A DNA stretch of 21,013 bases, taken from positions 1 to 21,013 of the IMG/VR virus record IMGVR_UViG_3300017749_000171, one strand, 5' to 3'. This document shows positions 9,401-15,707 of this stretch, piece after piece. Below the pieces are notes generated by a model. The model did not search any database, was not told where the DNA came from, and saw only the letters and a program-made list of their open reading frames with translations. Source of the stretch: a virus. Position numbers and translations under genes: made by a program. Position 1 is the stretch's first letter. Each line of letters opens with the position of its first letter.

Positions 9401-9517
9401 CTCATCTGTGTTTGCCTTTTCTATTAGGTTTACGTCTAAGTAATCAAAAGGTCGGACGGTATTATCGGGTTTTACAACTCGTAACCCAACGTCCTCATTA
9501 AACTTTAATTCGTCCAT
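401..9517 (-). CDS. Giant polyvalent internal virion protein with DNA methyltransferase (T7 gp16 position)
   Basis: This 3038-residue protein (roughly 340 kDa) lies after gp14-like and gp15-like genes, where T7-type phages encode the ejected protein gp16. Seen in order: N-terminal region with amphipathic and hydrophobic helices (about 115-400); acidic linker (about 560-630); HeH/SAP-like segment (about 632-672); metallopeptidase-like domain with HESTH at 753-757; unassigned region with GKGGVNFP (about 975); a segment with PFRRSFFYIREG (about 1475), a pattern I recall from other phage polyvalent proteins; cytosine-C5 methyltransferase (about 1548-1920); charged coiled coils (about 2200-2640); and a C-terminal region (about 2650-3000) with GMGAVTFTLAIMAGG and SDFLKITFGNTKIDIWAG, resembling the C-terminal domain of polyvalent proteins. 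No soluble-lytic-transglycosylase motif like that of T7 gp16 was recognised. ATG follows the previous stop by one base, with AGGA upstream. Ejection into the host is inferred from position. Confidence 0.88.
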   Translation of the reverse strand: MDELKFNEDVGLRVVKPDNTVRPFDYLDVNLIEKANTDEREYYSTADGMFEEQRVKTRNFIRSKYGASYRAEGQDMTDQEVDSYIRTSWGIDPEQDIDYFSINEDLKAQDQHYTGDFEDFTFGERATGFLGAFAQLIEFIGAEINSYNTIPEGIDETYTIEGGFDRDALRKLMIESQSAVDENSKFLSQEMRDNLTELYVSAADENPLNLVAAFDAFLANTPNLVLGTLPPQIGMPLMMTIEKRAELPNFEKLFGVPSVIGKDNPNIEILNQKRQEAELFASAYGIASGIVEYYQNRVIAKTGGQFVKKKQRELINTLGGHLKKIGILTAENIGEEIVQQGAYNFIYNLAVDYSNEKYGTTAKKVKITEGMGESALMAGRISFISAFPGTLRRGFATKNFINSNTERLLEFGFDEPRAKEYARDLANAASNREEYEAVTERIRLDTEQIDLAKAARIEIEKSQRMHDETGLITANGEILTNNDFDRLALQYNAEQLSNLIADPKAAPIFVNAVYGDMEARKSYNDIILGYESEKMVEDSAPEDEPENELGVIAEVDESDETIDTTKPINEQYELPDNLEKFVQQVLDGQHDESIILEEGESIEDGRKRSVEEIYKKRGTKIDKDETEKSEDERELSWEEIKQYAKDVGIKLSGKGRTKAVIRAEVEADRAKFLKQREAKAKATEFTSENPRANEQSQKLIDILKSVVPNIKVKFAANDQNFKEITGNIARAFYDMDGTILVNPKRANAGSLAHESTHAIFHSRLKSDAAIRYAAARILDDMLGSARLTPQARARMTKFRSLYIRNDQLVDLKEEQLAEFAAMMREGMPVFERSLKSRIQDFLARIFKGFINVSDEARAIQLLEVIAGKVERGETIFKEDVSLLDEILSEYDSIPGYESEGETQYPASKFQQSYTDPDTGMTFSYDIDREQFKQLEEDGYVTRNFSLRDFNDKFMLVHQPDGAFAGTIERDGVVLVRGKGGVNFPLLFNELGYFWAGSGKDGDDTNMQGFVKNLNSMIEANGGTILMGLSSARRGKELSSTIGSLGVLDTLQNLVNDPSFPLTQEQLNKALIDATSRKYMGKSKPNDFLNINTNDQSVIKKILGAFESNFQERSNFALGLINSLADQAEKAPKLQKALFDLYNSIKYEQPEKLKKPESAKSLRVKGRAFFSEFQTEPLLKNSIPGEPSINRLTGGQIYAVIEINGPVELLKTPESFNAHESYPFVVASKNGSRPVVHILKDRYNKIDGFSDVQQQKDKSYISIGKPIPEDRRLNVFPEQAGVSVAPLRVMVKGKSQLSSDYMLNFDRIPQVVEAIKRYFVGEITYEQFVEIQQKFDPIRRFDILPELPTAKQMKDVLDEPKRPKVNKRPKEGEIVKLRLDIPAYTKKDKQGNRVGKYVVTIHNAKDFKPISYQATARAKNVEMVSPAITSAKIAIGIKNKDSISTMRGEYIEATDQENYDLGLQVINDPNWIQIGFNPFRRSFFYIREGNKVGMPVLSANEVVQIGGLVFAKNPEIVTLDHPKFRLQKESHKEALGILRDDAKFQLDENERVKAAFFFAGMGTAEAALLRKAGINVVQTAELEQPIIDLYNLTHGTAEIPVDILELDPNDLVKKMVKFIHMSPPCQAFSAAREKGAVTPEMYELEMKIARKLAEIITIVKPDNLTIENAPAYQDSEQYAVIKKVLEKEGYFIREQTPDAQNYGGNSSRKRLIVQASLTPLKEEPKTNRSGDWYPALEPFLKEAPVDELMQYTGGKEGGLTKNVVNLLNNIASKKYDANVAYVNPGGDGQFRPQGRAGNALTANFIYDPKKRKQGVKEKLRTEDGSLYGSSAVMRVALPVRKLVDELGAKAVAKQYGASVKQINDAYYGTGFLFKRGTTPMYLAYMNLPTDTIMSDNTRLNRAVLGNGIQGVITREFIEPMIGKPQLSDDYINEKLAEIDNDKLNKSKEETKAIIDDINEAPLEEIDEDMPIPSQEDFYNGPMYQEDFIRDEERIIGSTKLTHMEIDRLLKAIGVAGLSLPASQRQTTLVANAARDFNLNQVLDLAKQILDSDDMIHTDAQHASFVLAIVKLKNQYELVRTSIEEGKAYSTDVDLPNTMEEILSAMNTILRADAKGGSKAGSALVARRIMVGQDYSVQGVTKRATQTARGTLKDEDLKNVLDAQSKWEETNNKIQDVIRKESANSSETDVANSKKFIDDNKKQRGKVKKQKLSNKQRLINKMRESGVNIDGFGKNQLADISVDLARNIREMARILVIEDGYDDLNEIVDVIRGLLPDVSLKDVLGSISGRIQRIPQTPSEAQNTLKRLTLQSDLMVQINNGLDKIFDPLRKQAPKDLEIMALREQLNELKSVARQNANDVQQIERMLTQIEYLEKLIDEVLIKGERSTDLVPKKEPKKKREDVKAVEQKLFVKRAELKAADKIVLLKQIIEYGEPPVIPGIKREAQSERLDLLRIEIANLEQEIKDEKKRKSDAAKKAQIKADQEARLESLIGQVEGWYRDNVAPRKQAEINDTQKSIKEQQRLIKQQDRIAELSEILRTGVLPEKANRQIKDETEFSETIDNLQEELKQQEWYRQIKKAEFEQKRIAQVTAKIEEQRRVIDENDLSDFMTPKEKSEIQSPELKALLTEQRANERIIRKKIQELKPRTKLEQFGDVMSLGRAFMATGDMSGFLKQGFGLAIRHPKLAAQAMSKAIKAFVDPEFAEQVMMELESQDIQVIREQSGLFFGNLDTGMIDSEEQFSSNALQWIYKNTGLYGKTVETVMGASERNMVVFLNLMRAGAFDIYYNANPKATERELKSYAHWINTSSGRGDLGNAEGAIQALSVLAFSPRFAASRFLMPLEAAYKIGKGIRGKEEGDAEVAKEIAKQYLALYGMGAVTFTLAIMAGGSVNLDEPEESDFLKITFGNTKIDIWAGLGPNKRLFSLYMDSIFKQIRGEEVTANIPTKTINTLVKYKASPWISGSLEAIGGKRYVSGEKITIPEIILERAFPLTASSAYQNWREDATTGEIITEFGGEFFGLGVSIEQPKKKTKNRRLRAL
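3758..4876 (-). other. Cytosine-C5 DNA methyltransferase domain inside the giant protein
   Basis: Residues about 1548-1920 carry C5-methyltransferase motifs in canonical order. These are motif I FFAGMGTAEAAL (Met1560; S-adenosylmethionine binding), an acidic ELEQPIIDLYN after it (motif II), VDILELD (III), SPPCQAFSAARE (IV, with catalytic Cys1624), IENAP (VI, Glu1666-Asn1667), SSRKRLIVQA (VIII, Arg1707-Arg1709) and LGNGIQGVITREF (X, from Gly1904, in place of the usual GNAV/GNSV). The roughly 190 residues between VIII and X would hold the target recognition domain. A clear motif IX (RxxTxRE) was not found there. The key catalytic residues are present, so activity is likely. The target sequence cannot be read from the protein. 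Confidence 0.9.
6968..7450 (-). other. HExxH metallopeptidase-like domain inside the giant protein
   Basis: Residues about 696-849 have the form seen in zinc peptidase domains of phage polyvalent proteins. A beta strand TILVNP is followed by NAGSLAHESTHAIFH, with His753, Glu754 and His757 as the HExxH zinc-binding and catalytic residues. About 60 residues later EEQLAEFAA (813-821) offers Glu818 as a plausible third zinc ligand, as in gluzincin-type enzymes. A short basic amphipathic helix, RIQDFLARIFKGF, closes the domain. Possible substrates are the giant protein itself, other virion proteins or a host protein. The sequence does not decide between them. Confidence 0.72.
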
Positions 9518-9518
9518 A

Positions 9519-11222
9519 TTAATCCTGAGTAGCTTCTATTATTTCTTGTTCTAATGAAGAAAACACTGGCTGTGATCTTTGATATTGAGTGTCACTTTCG
9601 GTTTGTATATAAACACCAAGAGTTTTATTTAATGCTACATCCGCTCTATATCTTAAATAAGGAGCAAATGTACTGTTAATAAATTTAAGTATTATTTGAT
9701 TGTTAGCATCACTAGCTACCAGGTTGCCTTTACTGTCATATTCTAATTGCCCAAATCGACGAGCAGTAGCTGTAATAGCCGCTTTTGCGTCTTCTCTTTT
9801 TTTAGCAGCTTGATATGCTAACATTCTTCCAGTACCACCAAAAGCATTTATAGCTTGCTCTGGACTTCCAGTACCACCAAAAGCATTTATAGCTTGCTTT
9901 GGAGGTTTTTCTGTTCCTAAACCCATTGCTGTTTGTTTTTGGTTTTTTAAAAAGTTTAATAGTTGGGTTTTAGTTTCTATTAAATCACGATTCTTTTTAT
10001 ACATAGGCATAAATGCATTTGCATCGTCATATGTTTTCCAAAATGCCGCCCAAACTTCTCTAACATCGTCTGAGTAAACAGATTTATTCTTTGCTCCCTT
10101 TGCAAAAACATCAAACCCTTGAGTTGTTTTCATCCCATCTACTACTAATTCTAGATAATGATTTTTTAATACACTATCCATATCACTAGTAATAATTGTT
10201 GTTAACAAGGTGTTAAAAGATTTTTCTGGGTTTGCGTCCTCTCCAGAGAATAGAGTTTTTATATCGTTATCTAAGACTGTTAAATCTTTAATAGAAGTGC
10301 CTTCTTCCTCCTGGTATGTTGCTTGTAACCCAGCTAATTGTTTTTCATACTCAATCATTAATCCATTAACTACTTCTGGATTACTAATATTTAAAGCTGC
10401 TATTTTTTCAGGGTCTAGTTCTTCTTCTTTAATTAGTTCAGCCGCTCGGTCAATAGCTTCAGCTTCTTTGTTTATAAAATATTGTTTATGAGCTTCATTC
10501 ATTTTTGACTCAATAGTCATTTGATCAAGTTTAGGCATGCTGTTAAAACGATCAGAAGATTTAATATCATCTATCTCAGCCTGAACTGTTACCGATTTAG
10601 CTAGTCCAGAAAAATAACTGACGTTAGCGGTACTAATAAATGTATCAGCGGCAGTTTTTGTAATATAGCCATTAGTAACCATATCATTAATACGCTGAAC
10701 GCCATCTTCGTATCTGTTTTCAGTCATAATCATAAGGGCGGCTTCTTGCTGTATGTTTGCTACATGATTTTCAGTAGCTTTCTTGACTCGATCAACACGT
10801 TCCATCTTAATCATATTGCTAAAGTCCATATCAGCAGTCTCAAGGATACGGCCTGCAACACGCTTAGAGTAGCCACTATTTAAAAGACCATTACGAAACT
10901 CATTTATCTTAGGCTGTAATACCTTTTCTTCGTAATTTTTATAACCAACGCTAGGGTCTTCAAGAGCTTTTTGTTTCTCTAATATCATATCGTTCTGGAA
11001 CTCTACCATACGTCTACTAGCATCAGCTACAGATGATTCATCTTCTAATGTCTGAAACCTTTCTATGCCTTTTTGAACACCCGCTCCAAGGTTTTCTATG
11101 CCTCCTGCAATATCATCAGCGATTTGACCTATAGCTTGTATCTCAGCAGATGCATCATACATTACACCAGGTGCTTGATCACTTATTCCTACTTGTTGTT
11201 GATATAATGGTATTTTTGGCAT
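9519..11222 (-). CDS. Internal virion protein, T7 gp15-like
   Basis: This 567-residue soluble protein is predicted to be mostly helical and to belong to the internal core that is ejected and helps DNA cross the cell envelope. It begins MPKIPLYQQQVG, a form of N-terminus common in podovirus gp15-like proteins. It continues with long Glu/Lys/Ala-rich helical stretches and has no catalytic motif or membrane segment. Near residues 440-465 it contains two copies of a 13-residue repeat, QAINAFGGTG plus a short linker. A longer frame opens upstream at 11264, but it would lie inside the gp14-like gene. The ATG at 11222 is preferred because AGGAAGA stands seven bases before it and it follows the upstream stop by one base. 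Placement between gp14-like and the giant gene supports the assignment. Divergence is high, so the family name rests on position and overall character. Confidence 0.78.
   Translation of the reverse strand: MPKIPLYQQQVGISDQAPGVMYDASAEIQAIGQIADDIAGGIENLGAGVQKGIERFQTLEDESSVADASRRMVEFQNDMILEKQKALEDPSVGYKNYEEKVLQPKINEFRNGLLNSGYSKRVAGRILETADMDFSNMIKMERVDRVKKATENHVANIQQEAALMIMTENRYEDGVQRINDMVTNGYITKTAADTFISTANVSYFSGLAKSVTVQAEIDDIKSSDRFNSMPKLDQMTIESKMNEAHKQYFINKEAEAIDRAAELIKEEELDPEKIAALNISNPEVVNGLMIEYEKQLAGLQATYQEEEGTSIKDLTVLDNDIKTLFSGEDANPEKSFNTLLTTIITSDMDSVLKNHYLELVVDGMKTTQGFDVFAKGAKNKSVYSDDVREVWAAFWKTYDDANAFMPMYKKNRDLIETKTQLLNFLKNQKQTAMGLGTEKPPKQAINAFGGTGSPEQAINAFGGTGRMLAYQAAKKREDAKAAITATARRFGQLEYDSKGNLVASDANNQIILKFINSTFAPYLRYRADVALNKTLGVYIQTESDTQYQRSQPVFSSLEQEIIEATQD
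9826..9903 (-). repeat. Two tandem 39-base repeats inside the gp15-like gene
   Basis: Two direct copies of a 39-base unit (9826-9864 and 9865-9903) differ by one base. Each keeps the reading frame and encodes 13 residues containing QAINAFGGTG. Near identity at the DNA level points to a recent duplication. Confidence 0.93.
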
Positions 11223-11223
11223 T

Positions 11224-11781
11224 TTAAGGTCTTCCTGGCCCGGGGTTAATAACAATCTGAGCAAAAGGTGCTTCTGCTAGTAATGGGTTAAACTGTTCAG
11301 CAGGGTCAGTTGGAGTATACGCTGACGCTATCTTGCCTACACCAGACAACACCCCTGACAACATAGTGGCTCTTGCTTTTTGCTGAGATAGATAAACAGC
11401 GTTGCGACCTTCATATAGAGTCATCTCTTTACCCGATCTTGCGTGTTGTGCCTCAATCATTTTGTTTCTACGGAAGTTGTTTGCCTCTAAAGACATTTCC
11501 TCCATTTGCTCCAACATAACTTCTAATGGGGTATCTTCTGATATAACAGCCTTACTTTTAGCAAATGCTGCTCTTTGTGTGGCAGCCATTCTACGTTGAC
11601 TTCTACGCAAGCGGCCGCTTTCAGCCCTTGTTGCATACTCAATAGCTAACGCTTTATTTTCCATTAACTTAGCATTGTATTCAGCTTCTCGTTGCGATGC
11701 TGCACCCTGCGCTTTAGCGGCTCTTGCTGAAATGCCCGCACTAGCTATTCCTGTTATTGCTCCTACTATTGCCCCAAACAT
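11224..11781 (-). CDS. Internal virion protein, T7 gp14-like
   Basis: This 185-residue protein is close in length to T7 gp14 (196). Its N-terminus, MFGAIVGAITGIASAGISARAA, is a small-residue hydrophobic segment able to enter a membrane. It is followed by a long Ala/Glu/Arg/Gln-rich helical region rich in RR and AKA steps, and a Gly-rich C-terminal part (LSGVLSGVGKIASAYTP). In T7, gp14 forms an outer-membrane channel after ejection, and a similar role is inferred here. The gene starts at the TAATG shared with the stop codon of the gp12-like gene, with GGAG about nine bases upstream. Its 3' end carries the ribosome binding site of the gp15-like gene, so the two are probably translated together. 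Confidence 0.8.
   Translation of the reverse strand: MFGAIVGAITGIASAGISARAAKAQGAASQREAEYNAKLMENKALAIEYATRAESGRLRRSQRRMAATQRAAFAKSKAVISEDTPLEVMLEQMEEMSLEANNFRRNKMIEAQHARSGKEMTLYEGRNAVYLSQQKARATMLSGVLSGVGKIASAYTPTDPAEQFNPLLAEAPFAQIVINPGPGRP
11230..11236 (-). promoter_or_regulatory. Ribosome binding site that fixes the gp15-like start
   Basis: AGGAAGA on the minus strand stands seven bases before ATG at 11222, inside the last codons of the gp14-like gene. The alternative ATG at 11264 has no comparable signal and would need a 41-base overlap, so 11222 is preferred. Confidence 0.75.
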
Positions 11782-14700
11782 TATCTTATACTCCCTGTGT
11801 CAACGTGCGGTGTCATAGAAAGGACAGTACACGGCTGTGGTTCATCACTTACAACATATACAGTTTGCAAGTATTCTGGTGCGTTAGACATATATGCTTC
11901 TGCTGTCTCAGAAACCATGCCTGTGCCTGCAAATTTAACAGGTTGTAAATCAGAAGATGCTTCAGTTTGCCCTGTTTTTGCGGTAACTGTATCTTTAAAT
12001 CGTAACGTAGCTATTGAAGCATTTAACTTAGAGCCACCAGTTTGACCACTTCTGGTTATGTAATTTAAATATAGCGGTGCTAATACGCCTGTGTATTCTT
12101 TACCTATAACCACTCGTGAGTAAGTAGAATCACCTAGTTTGTATACTGTAGCTTTACTAGAACCAGATGTTGTGTATGTTTCGGTGCTACCAGTTAGAGC
12201 GGTTGTAATAACGGTTGTACTCGTAATGCTTCCAGACTCTAAAAAAGATTTACCATTAGGGTCTGTTGTACTGTAACCTAGACCACTAACATTGATAGTA
12301 TCACCTTCAGCCAGGCCGTGTGGAGCAGAGAAGGTAAGAACTAAGTTGTTGCTAGTTAGTGAAGCACTACTAATAGCAAGATCAGCAGAACTACCAATGT
12401 TTAAATCACCATCCGTGTCCACTACACCAGTAAATGTTGTCGTACCATCTGCTACAACTTTGTATGTTTCACCAATAGCGTAGTTGTAATTCCCTATAGT
12501 GCCTGTCGATAGGTTTGTAACTATGGTGTAGTAGTCTAACCCATTGTACTGTGTTACATAGTTTGTACCCCACTCTCTGTTATCGAGCTTGCAAATGTAA
12601 CGAACATCTGCGCTGTTAACTGTTAGCTTAATAGAAACATAAACGGCATCTGCCCCACTAGCTGTAGGCAACACAGTTACGCTTTCAAATGCACCAGTAC
12701 ACTTATGTCTATGCCAACCAACTACTTTCTGATCACGCTCGTATGTCATACCTACAAGTTCGTTATCGCTATTTATAGTCCACACAATGTTGTCTGGTTG
12801 CTGTTGTAGCGCAATAGCTTGAAACCCTGTGCCTGCAATGTGTTCAGCAACAAGCGTTAAGTCTGGTGCTACATAGTCTTGTGAATCAAAGTTAAATACC
12901 CACTCACGTAGCTTCTTACCTTGTCTCATAACAAACAATACAGCAGAGTTTACCAATAGGCCTGCTATTGAGTTAGAGCCGTATGTTGTTTTACGCTTAA
13001 TATCAAACGATGTTGGTGTTACAGGTCTATTGTCAGACTCTGCTCCTAACGACCACTCACTTCCTGATGTTCCTATAATTAAAGCTCGATGAGGAACAAG
13101 CCATTGTATGCCATCTAACTGACCAGATGCAATAGTTAGCCTCATTGGTGAGGTATCTAGTGTAGCTGTTTTAAAGTTAAAAAAGTTGTCCGTTTCGCTT
13201 AACCATAAAGTGTTTGGATTGTTAGGTGTACCTGCATATACCAGTCTACTTTCAAAAAATGCGAGTGTGTCCGGAAATCCTCTATAGTTAGAAAACGCAC
13301 CTTCAGACCATCTGCTCATTTTTGGCTGTACTTCATACCAATGTCCGTCAGATAACTGTGTATTAAAGTCATCTGTGTTATTTTGAAGTACTTGTTCTAA
13401 GCATTGATAATATTTAGAAGTAGTAACAAAGTTGTATTTCTTAATAACACCTGTTGTATCACCCACCCAAAACAACTCACTATTATCCGTAGAATTATCG
13501 TAAAATGAAGCTGTAGCTATAGTAGAAGGGAATTCACTTATTAAATTAAAACTACCTGCACTAGTAAATGTTGGTGTGAAAAAAGATATTTTATTGTTTT
13601 CTTTATCTATGCAATAAATCTGATTAACAGATGCATCACTAACGCCAGTAATATCTGTTATATTTGCAGTACCGCTTGGCCCTTCAACATTAGCAGATGT
13701 GCCAAGAGGAATATTAAAGTCGTATGAAAAACTTTGTGAATAAAGTTGAGTCTCAGATTCATAAGAACCAGTTGATCCATATTTTCTAATGGCTACCTTT
13801 GTATTAAAATCTAAGTCGTCCCTAGTTTTATAACCATATCTATGTTGTGCCGTCATTACGCAAGATATATAAAACTTGCCATTCAATACGCCTATACTTC
13901 TTGGAATGGTAATGTCTTTAAAAGTTCTATTTGGGCCTGAAAAAGAATAAGGTGTAGCTTCATCTGATAGAAACTGAACACCATTGCTTCCGTCTATGTC
14001 ATATTTAAAAACCTTAAATCTTTCAAATCCGCTTGTCGATGATCCAGCGTTGTAAAAAGTTTCAGTCTTAGCAGTTATACCACCTAACACATATACATGA
14101 TTACTATAATATGCAACATCAAGACCTGTATTATTACTAGAATCTAAATTACTCGCAGTCCATTGGTCGTATGGCATAAAGTTGTCAGAGCTGTCTTTTG
14201 TAAATACATGAACAAGTCTATTTTGATCTATAGCAAAGTATTTAGCATCACCGTATGCACCACCACGTAAATTGTCCATTCCACCAGATGTAGTAACCAA
14301 GTTGACATTAAACGTTAAGTTAGCCGCACCACCACCGCCTAATGCAGAGTCTTGAATTGTAAATGTATCGTCCTCAGCGTAGTTCTTACCGGAAACACCA
14401 AGCATTGTAACAGTAGCTGCACCAGTTCCCGCTGCTACCACTACTCTTATTCTAGCTCCAGTACCAGCACCTGTGTTAGCTATTCCAGTTGTAGTTCCGT
14501 CTACGAAATCATAAGTGCCTGCTGTTCTACTTGAGTCTGCTGCGCTAACTGTATCTACAGTCGATAGTATTCCTGTGAAAGTAGATAGGTCTTTTGATAC
14601 ACTTGCGTACTCTAAACCGCCTTGTATTTGTATTTTATCGTTTACAGCAAACGCTGTGCCTGACGCCCAAGATGTTGTGTAATCGCCAATAGAATCTTGA

Positions 14701-15707
14701 AAGTCAGATATTACTGCTGCAACCACTTGTGTAGCTGAGGTGTAACTTGTAATTCTAACTAATGAGGTTACTGTTGTGTTGGTAGGTATAAGTGAAAATT
14801 GGAAGCCAGTATGTCCGCTAAAGGTAACTCCTTTTTCATACTGAACACGTAAAAAGGTATTGTTACCTTCTGGAGACGGAGATGAAACTGAAAAGTTTTT
14901 TGCGCTTGCTGACGTACTTATTGATGAGGTGTCTGCAACTGTAATATACTCAGAAAAGCTAACACCTCCATCGAGACTTCTGTCAATACTTACTCGACCA
15001 TTCCATATTCCACCAGTTTCAAAATCCCAATCTGTGTTGGAAACATTTATTGATGCACTTACAAAACTATCACTTGATTTTTGTTCTAAACTTAAATTAT
15101 TACTTAACCTAGGTGTTTCAAAAGAAAAGTAACCACCAACCATATTGGAGTTAAATAAATCTTGAGATGCAGTTAATACTGTTTCTCCAGATTTACTAGA
15201 TGTAGTTATTCTAATAGTTGAGTCTGTGTTCTCATTAAGTAGTGGTGGGAAATTCCACTGTACTTCACTCATAGACCAAATGGTGTCACTTAATCTTTTT
15301 ATTTCTTGTGGTGCATAATTTTTGTGGGCAGTAAACAATATGTCTGCTGATTGCGTAAACTGTATATCATCCAAGTCGGCTGTAGTATAGGGTGATGTCA
15401 AAAGTATGTCAGCTCCACCGCTTTGATGTGGAGAGTCATTCTTCCATACCCGGACATATTGGTTACCAAACTCAAGTAGGTAGTTTTCGGTTACACTAAA
15501 TGTAAATGGAATTAATCTTACTTTCCCAGAGTGAGATGTGCCAAGAAATTTAGTAGCAGGTCGTCTGGTCGCACCACCATAAGGCAGAGGAATAAAGTTC
15601 TCCATCTTCAAACAACTCTTGTTGTAGATTCCGTCTACGTCTTCACGGGCATATAGGTATGGAGAAACCTCACCACCATTAAAATTGTTTATAGGTAGCT
15701 TGGCCAT
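11781..15707 (-). CDS. Tail nozzle protein, T7 gp12-like, enlarged
   Basis: This 1308-residue tail tube/nozzle protein starts with the hallmark FNGGEVSPYLYAREDVDG (residues 9-26), followed by MENFIPLPYGGATRRPAT. That opening is typical of podovirus tail tubular protein B or 'stabilisation' proteins. The second conserved block is at about 830-960: WLSETDNFFNF, GTSGSEWSLGAESD and KLREWVFNFDSQDY. The C-terminus (QPCTVLSMTPHVDTG) also fits. The protein is about 500 residues longer than T7 gp12 (794). Extra material includes a Gly/Ala/Thr-rich module at about 400-467 (IANTGAGTGARIRV to GGGGAANLTFNV), a region at about 480-780 with VYVLGG and repeated aromatic strands, and a module at about 1105-1180 with APHGLAEGDTINVSG. 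It overlaps by one base (TAATG) with the genes on both sides, implying coupled translation. It probably forms the distal tail that meets the cell surface. Confidence 0.86.
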   Translation of the reverse strand: MAKLPINNFNGGEVSPYLYAREDVDGIYNKSCLKMENFIPLPYGGATRRPATKFLGTSHSGKVRLIPFTFSVTENYLLEFGNQYVRVWKNDSPHQSGGADILLTSPYTTADLDDIQFTQSADILFTAHKNYAPQEIKRLSDTIWSMSEVQWNFPPLLNENTDSTIRITTSSKSGETVLTASQDLFNSNMVGGYFSFETPRLSNNLSLEQKSSDSFVSASINVSNTDWDFETGGIWNGRVSIDRSLDGGVSFSEYITVADTSSISTSASAKNFSVSSPSPEGNNTFLRVQYEKGVTFSGHTGFQFSLIPTNTTVTSLVRITSYTSATQVVAAVISDFQDSIGDYTTSWASGTAFAVNDKIQIQGGLEYASVSKDLSTFTGILSTVDTVSAADSSRTAGTYDFVDGTTTGIANTGAGTGARIRVVVAAGTGAATVTMLGVSGKNYAEDDTFTIQDSALGGGGAANLTFNVNLVTTSGGMDNLRGGAYGDAKYFAIDQNRLVHVFTKDSSDNFMPYDQWTASNLDSSNNTGLDVAYYSNHVYVLGGITAKTETFYNAGSSTSGFERFKVFKYDIDGSNGVQFLSDEATPYSFSGPNRTFKDITIPRSIGVLNGKFYISCVMTAQHRYGYKTRDDLDFNTKVAIRKYGSTGSYESETQLYSQSFSYDFNIPLGTSANVEGPSGTANITDITGVSDASVNQIYCIDKENNKISFFTPTFTSAGSFNLISEFPSTIATASFYDNSTDNSELFWVGDTTGVIKKYNFVTTSKYYQCLEQVLQNNTDDFNTQLSDGHWYEVQPKMSRWSEGAFSNYRGFPDTLAFFESRLVYAGTPNNPNTLWLSETDNFFNFKTATLDTSPMRLTIASGQLDGIQWLVPHRALIIGTSGSEWSLGAESDNRPVTPTSFDIKRKTTYGSNSIAGLLVNSAVLFVMRQGKKLREWVFNFDSQDYVAPDLTLVAEHIAGTGFQAIALQQQPDNIVWTINSDNELVGMTYERDQKVVGWHRHKCTGAFESVTVLPTASGADAVYVSIKLTVNSADVRYICKLDNREWGTNYVTQYNGLDYYTIVTNLSTGTIGNYNYAIGETYKVVADGTTTFTGVVDTDGDLNIGSSADLAISSASLTSNNLVLTFSAPHGLAEGDTINVSGLGYSTTDPNGKSFLESGSITSTTVITTALTGSTETYTTSGSSKATVYKLGDSTYSRVVIGKEYTGVLAPLYLNYITRSGQTGGSKLNASIATLRFKDTVTAKTGQTEASSDLQPVKFAGTGMVSETAEAYMSNAPEYLQTVYVVSDEPQPCTVLSMTPHVDTGSIR

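Noticed and set aside
9826-9903. Possible CRISPR-like repeat
   Set aside because: Only two directly abutting copies with no spacers, in frame within a coding region. This is a tandem duplication.
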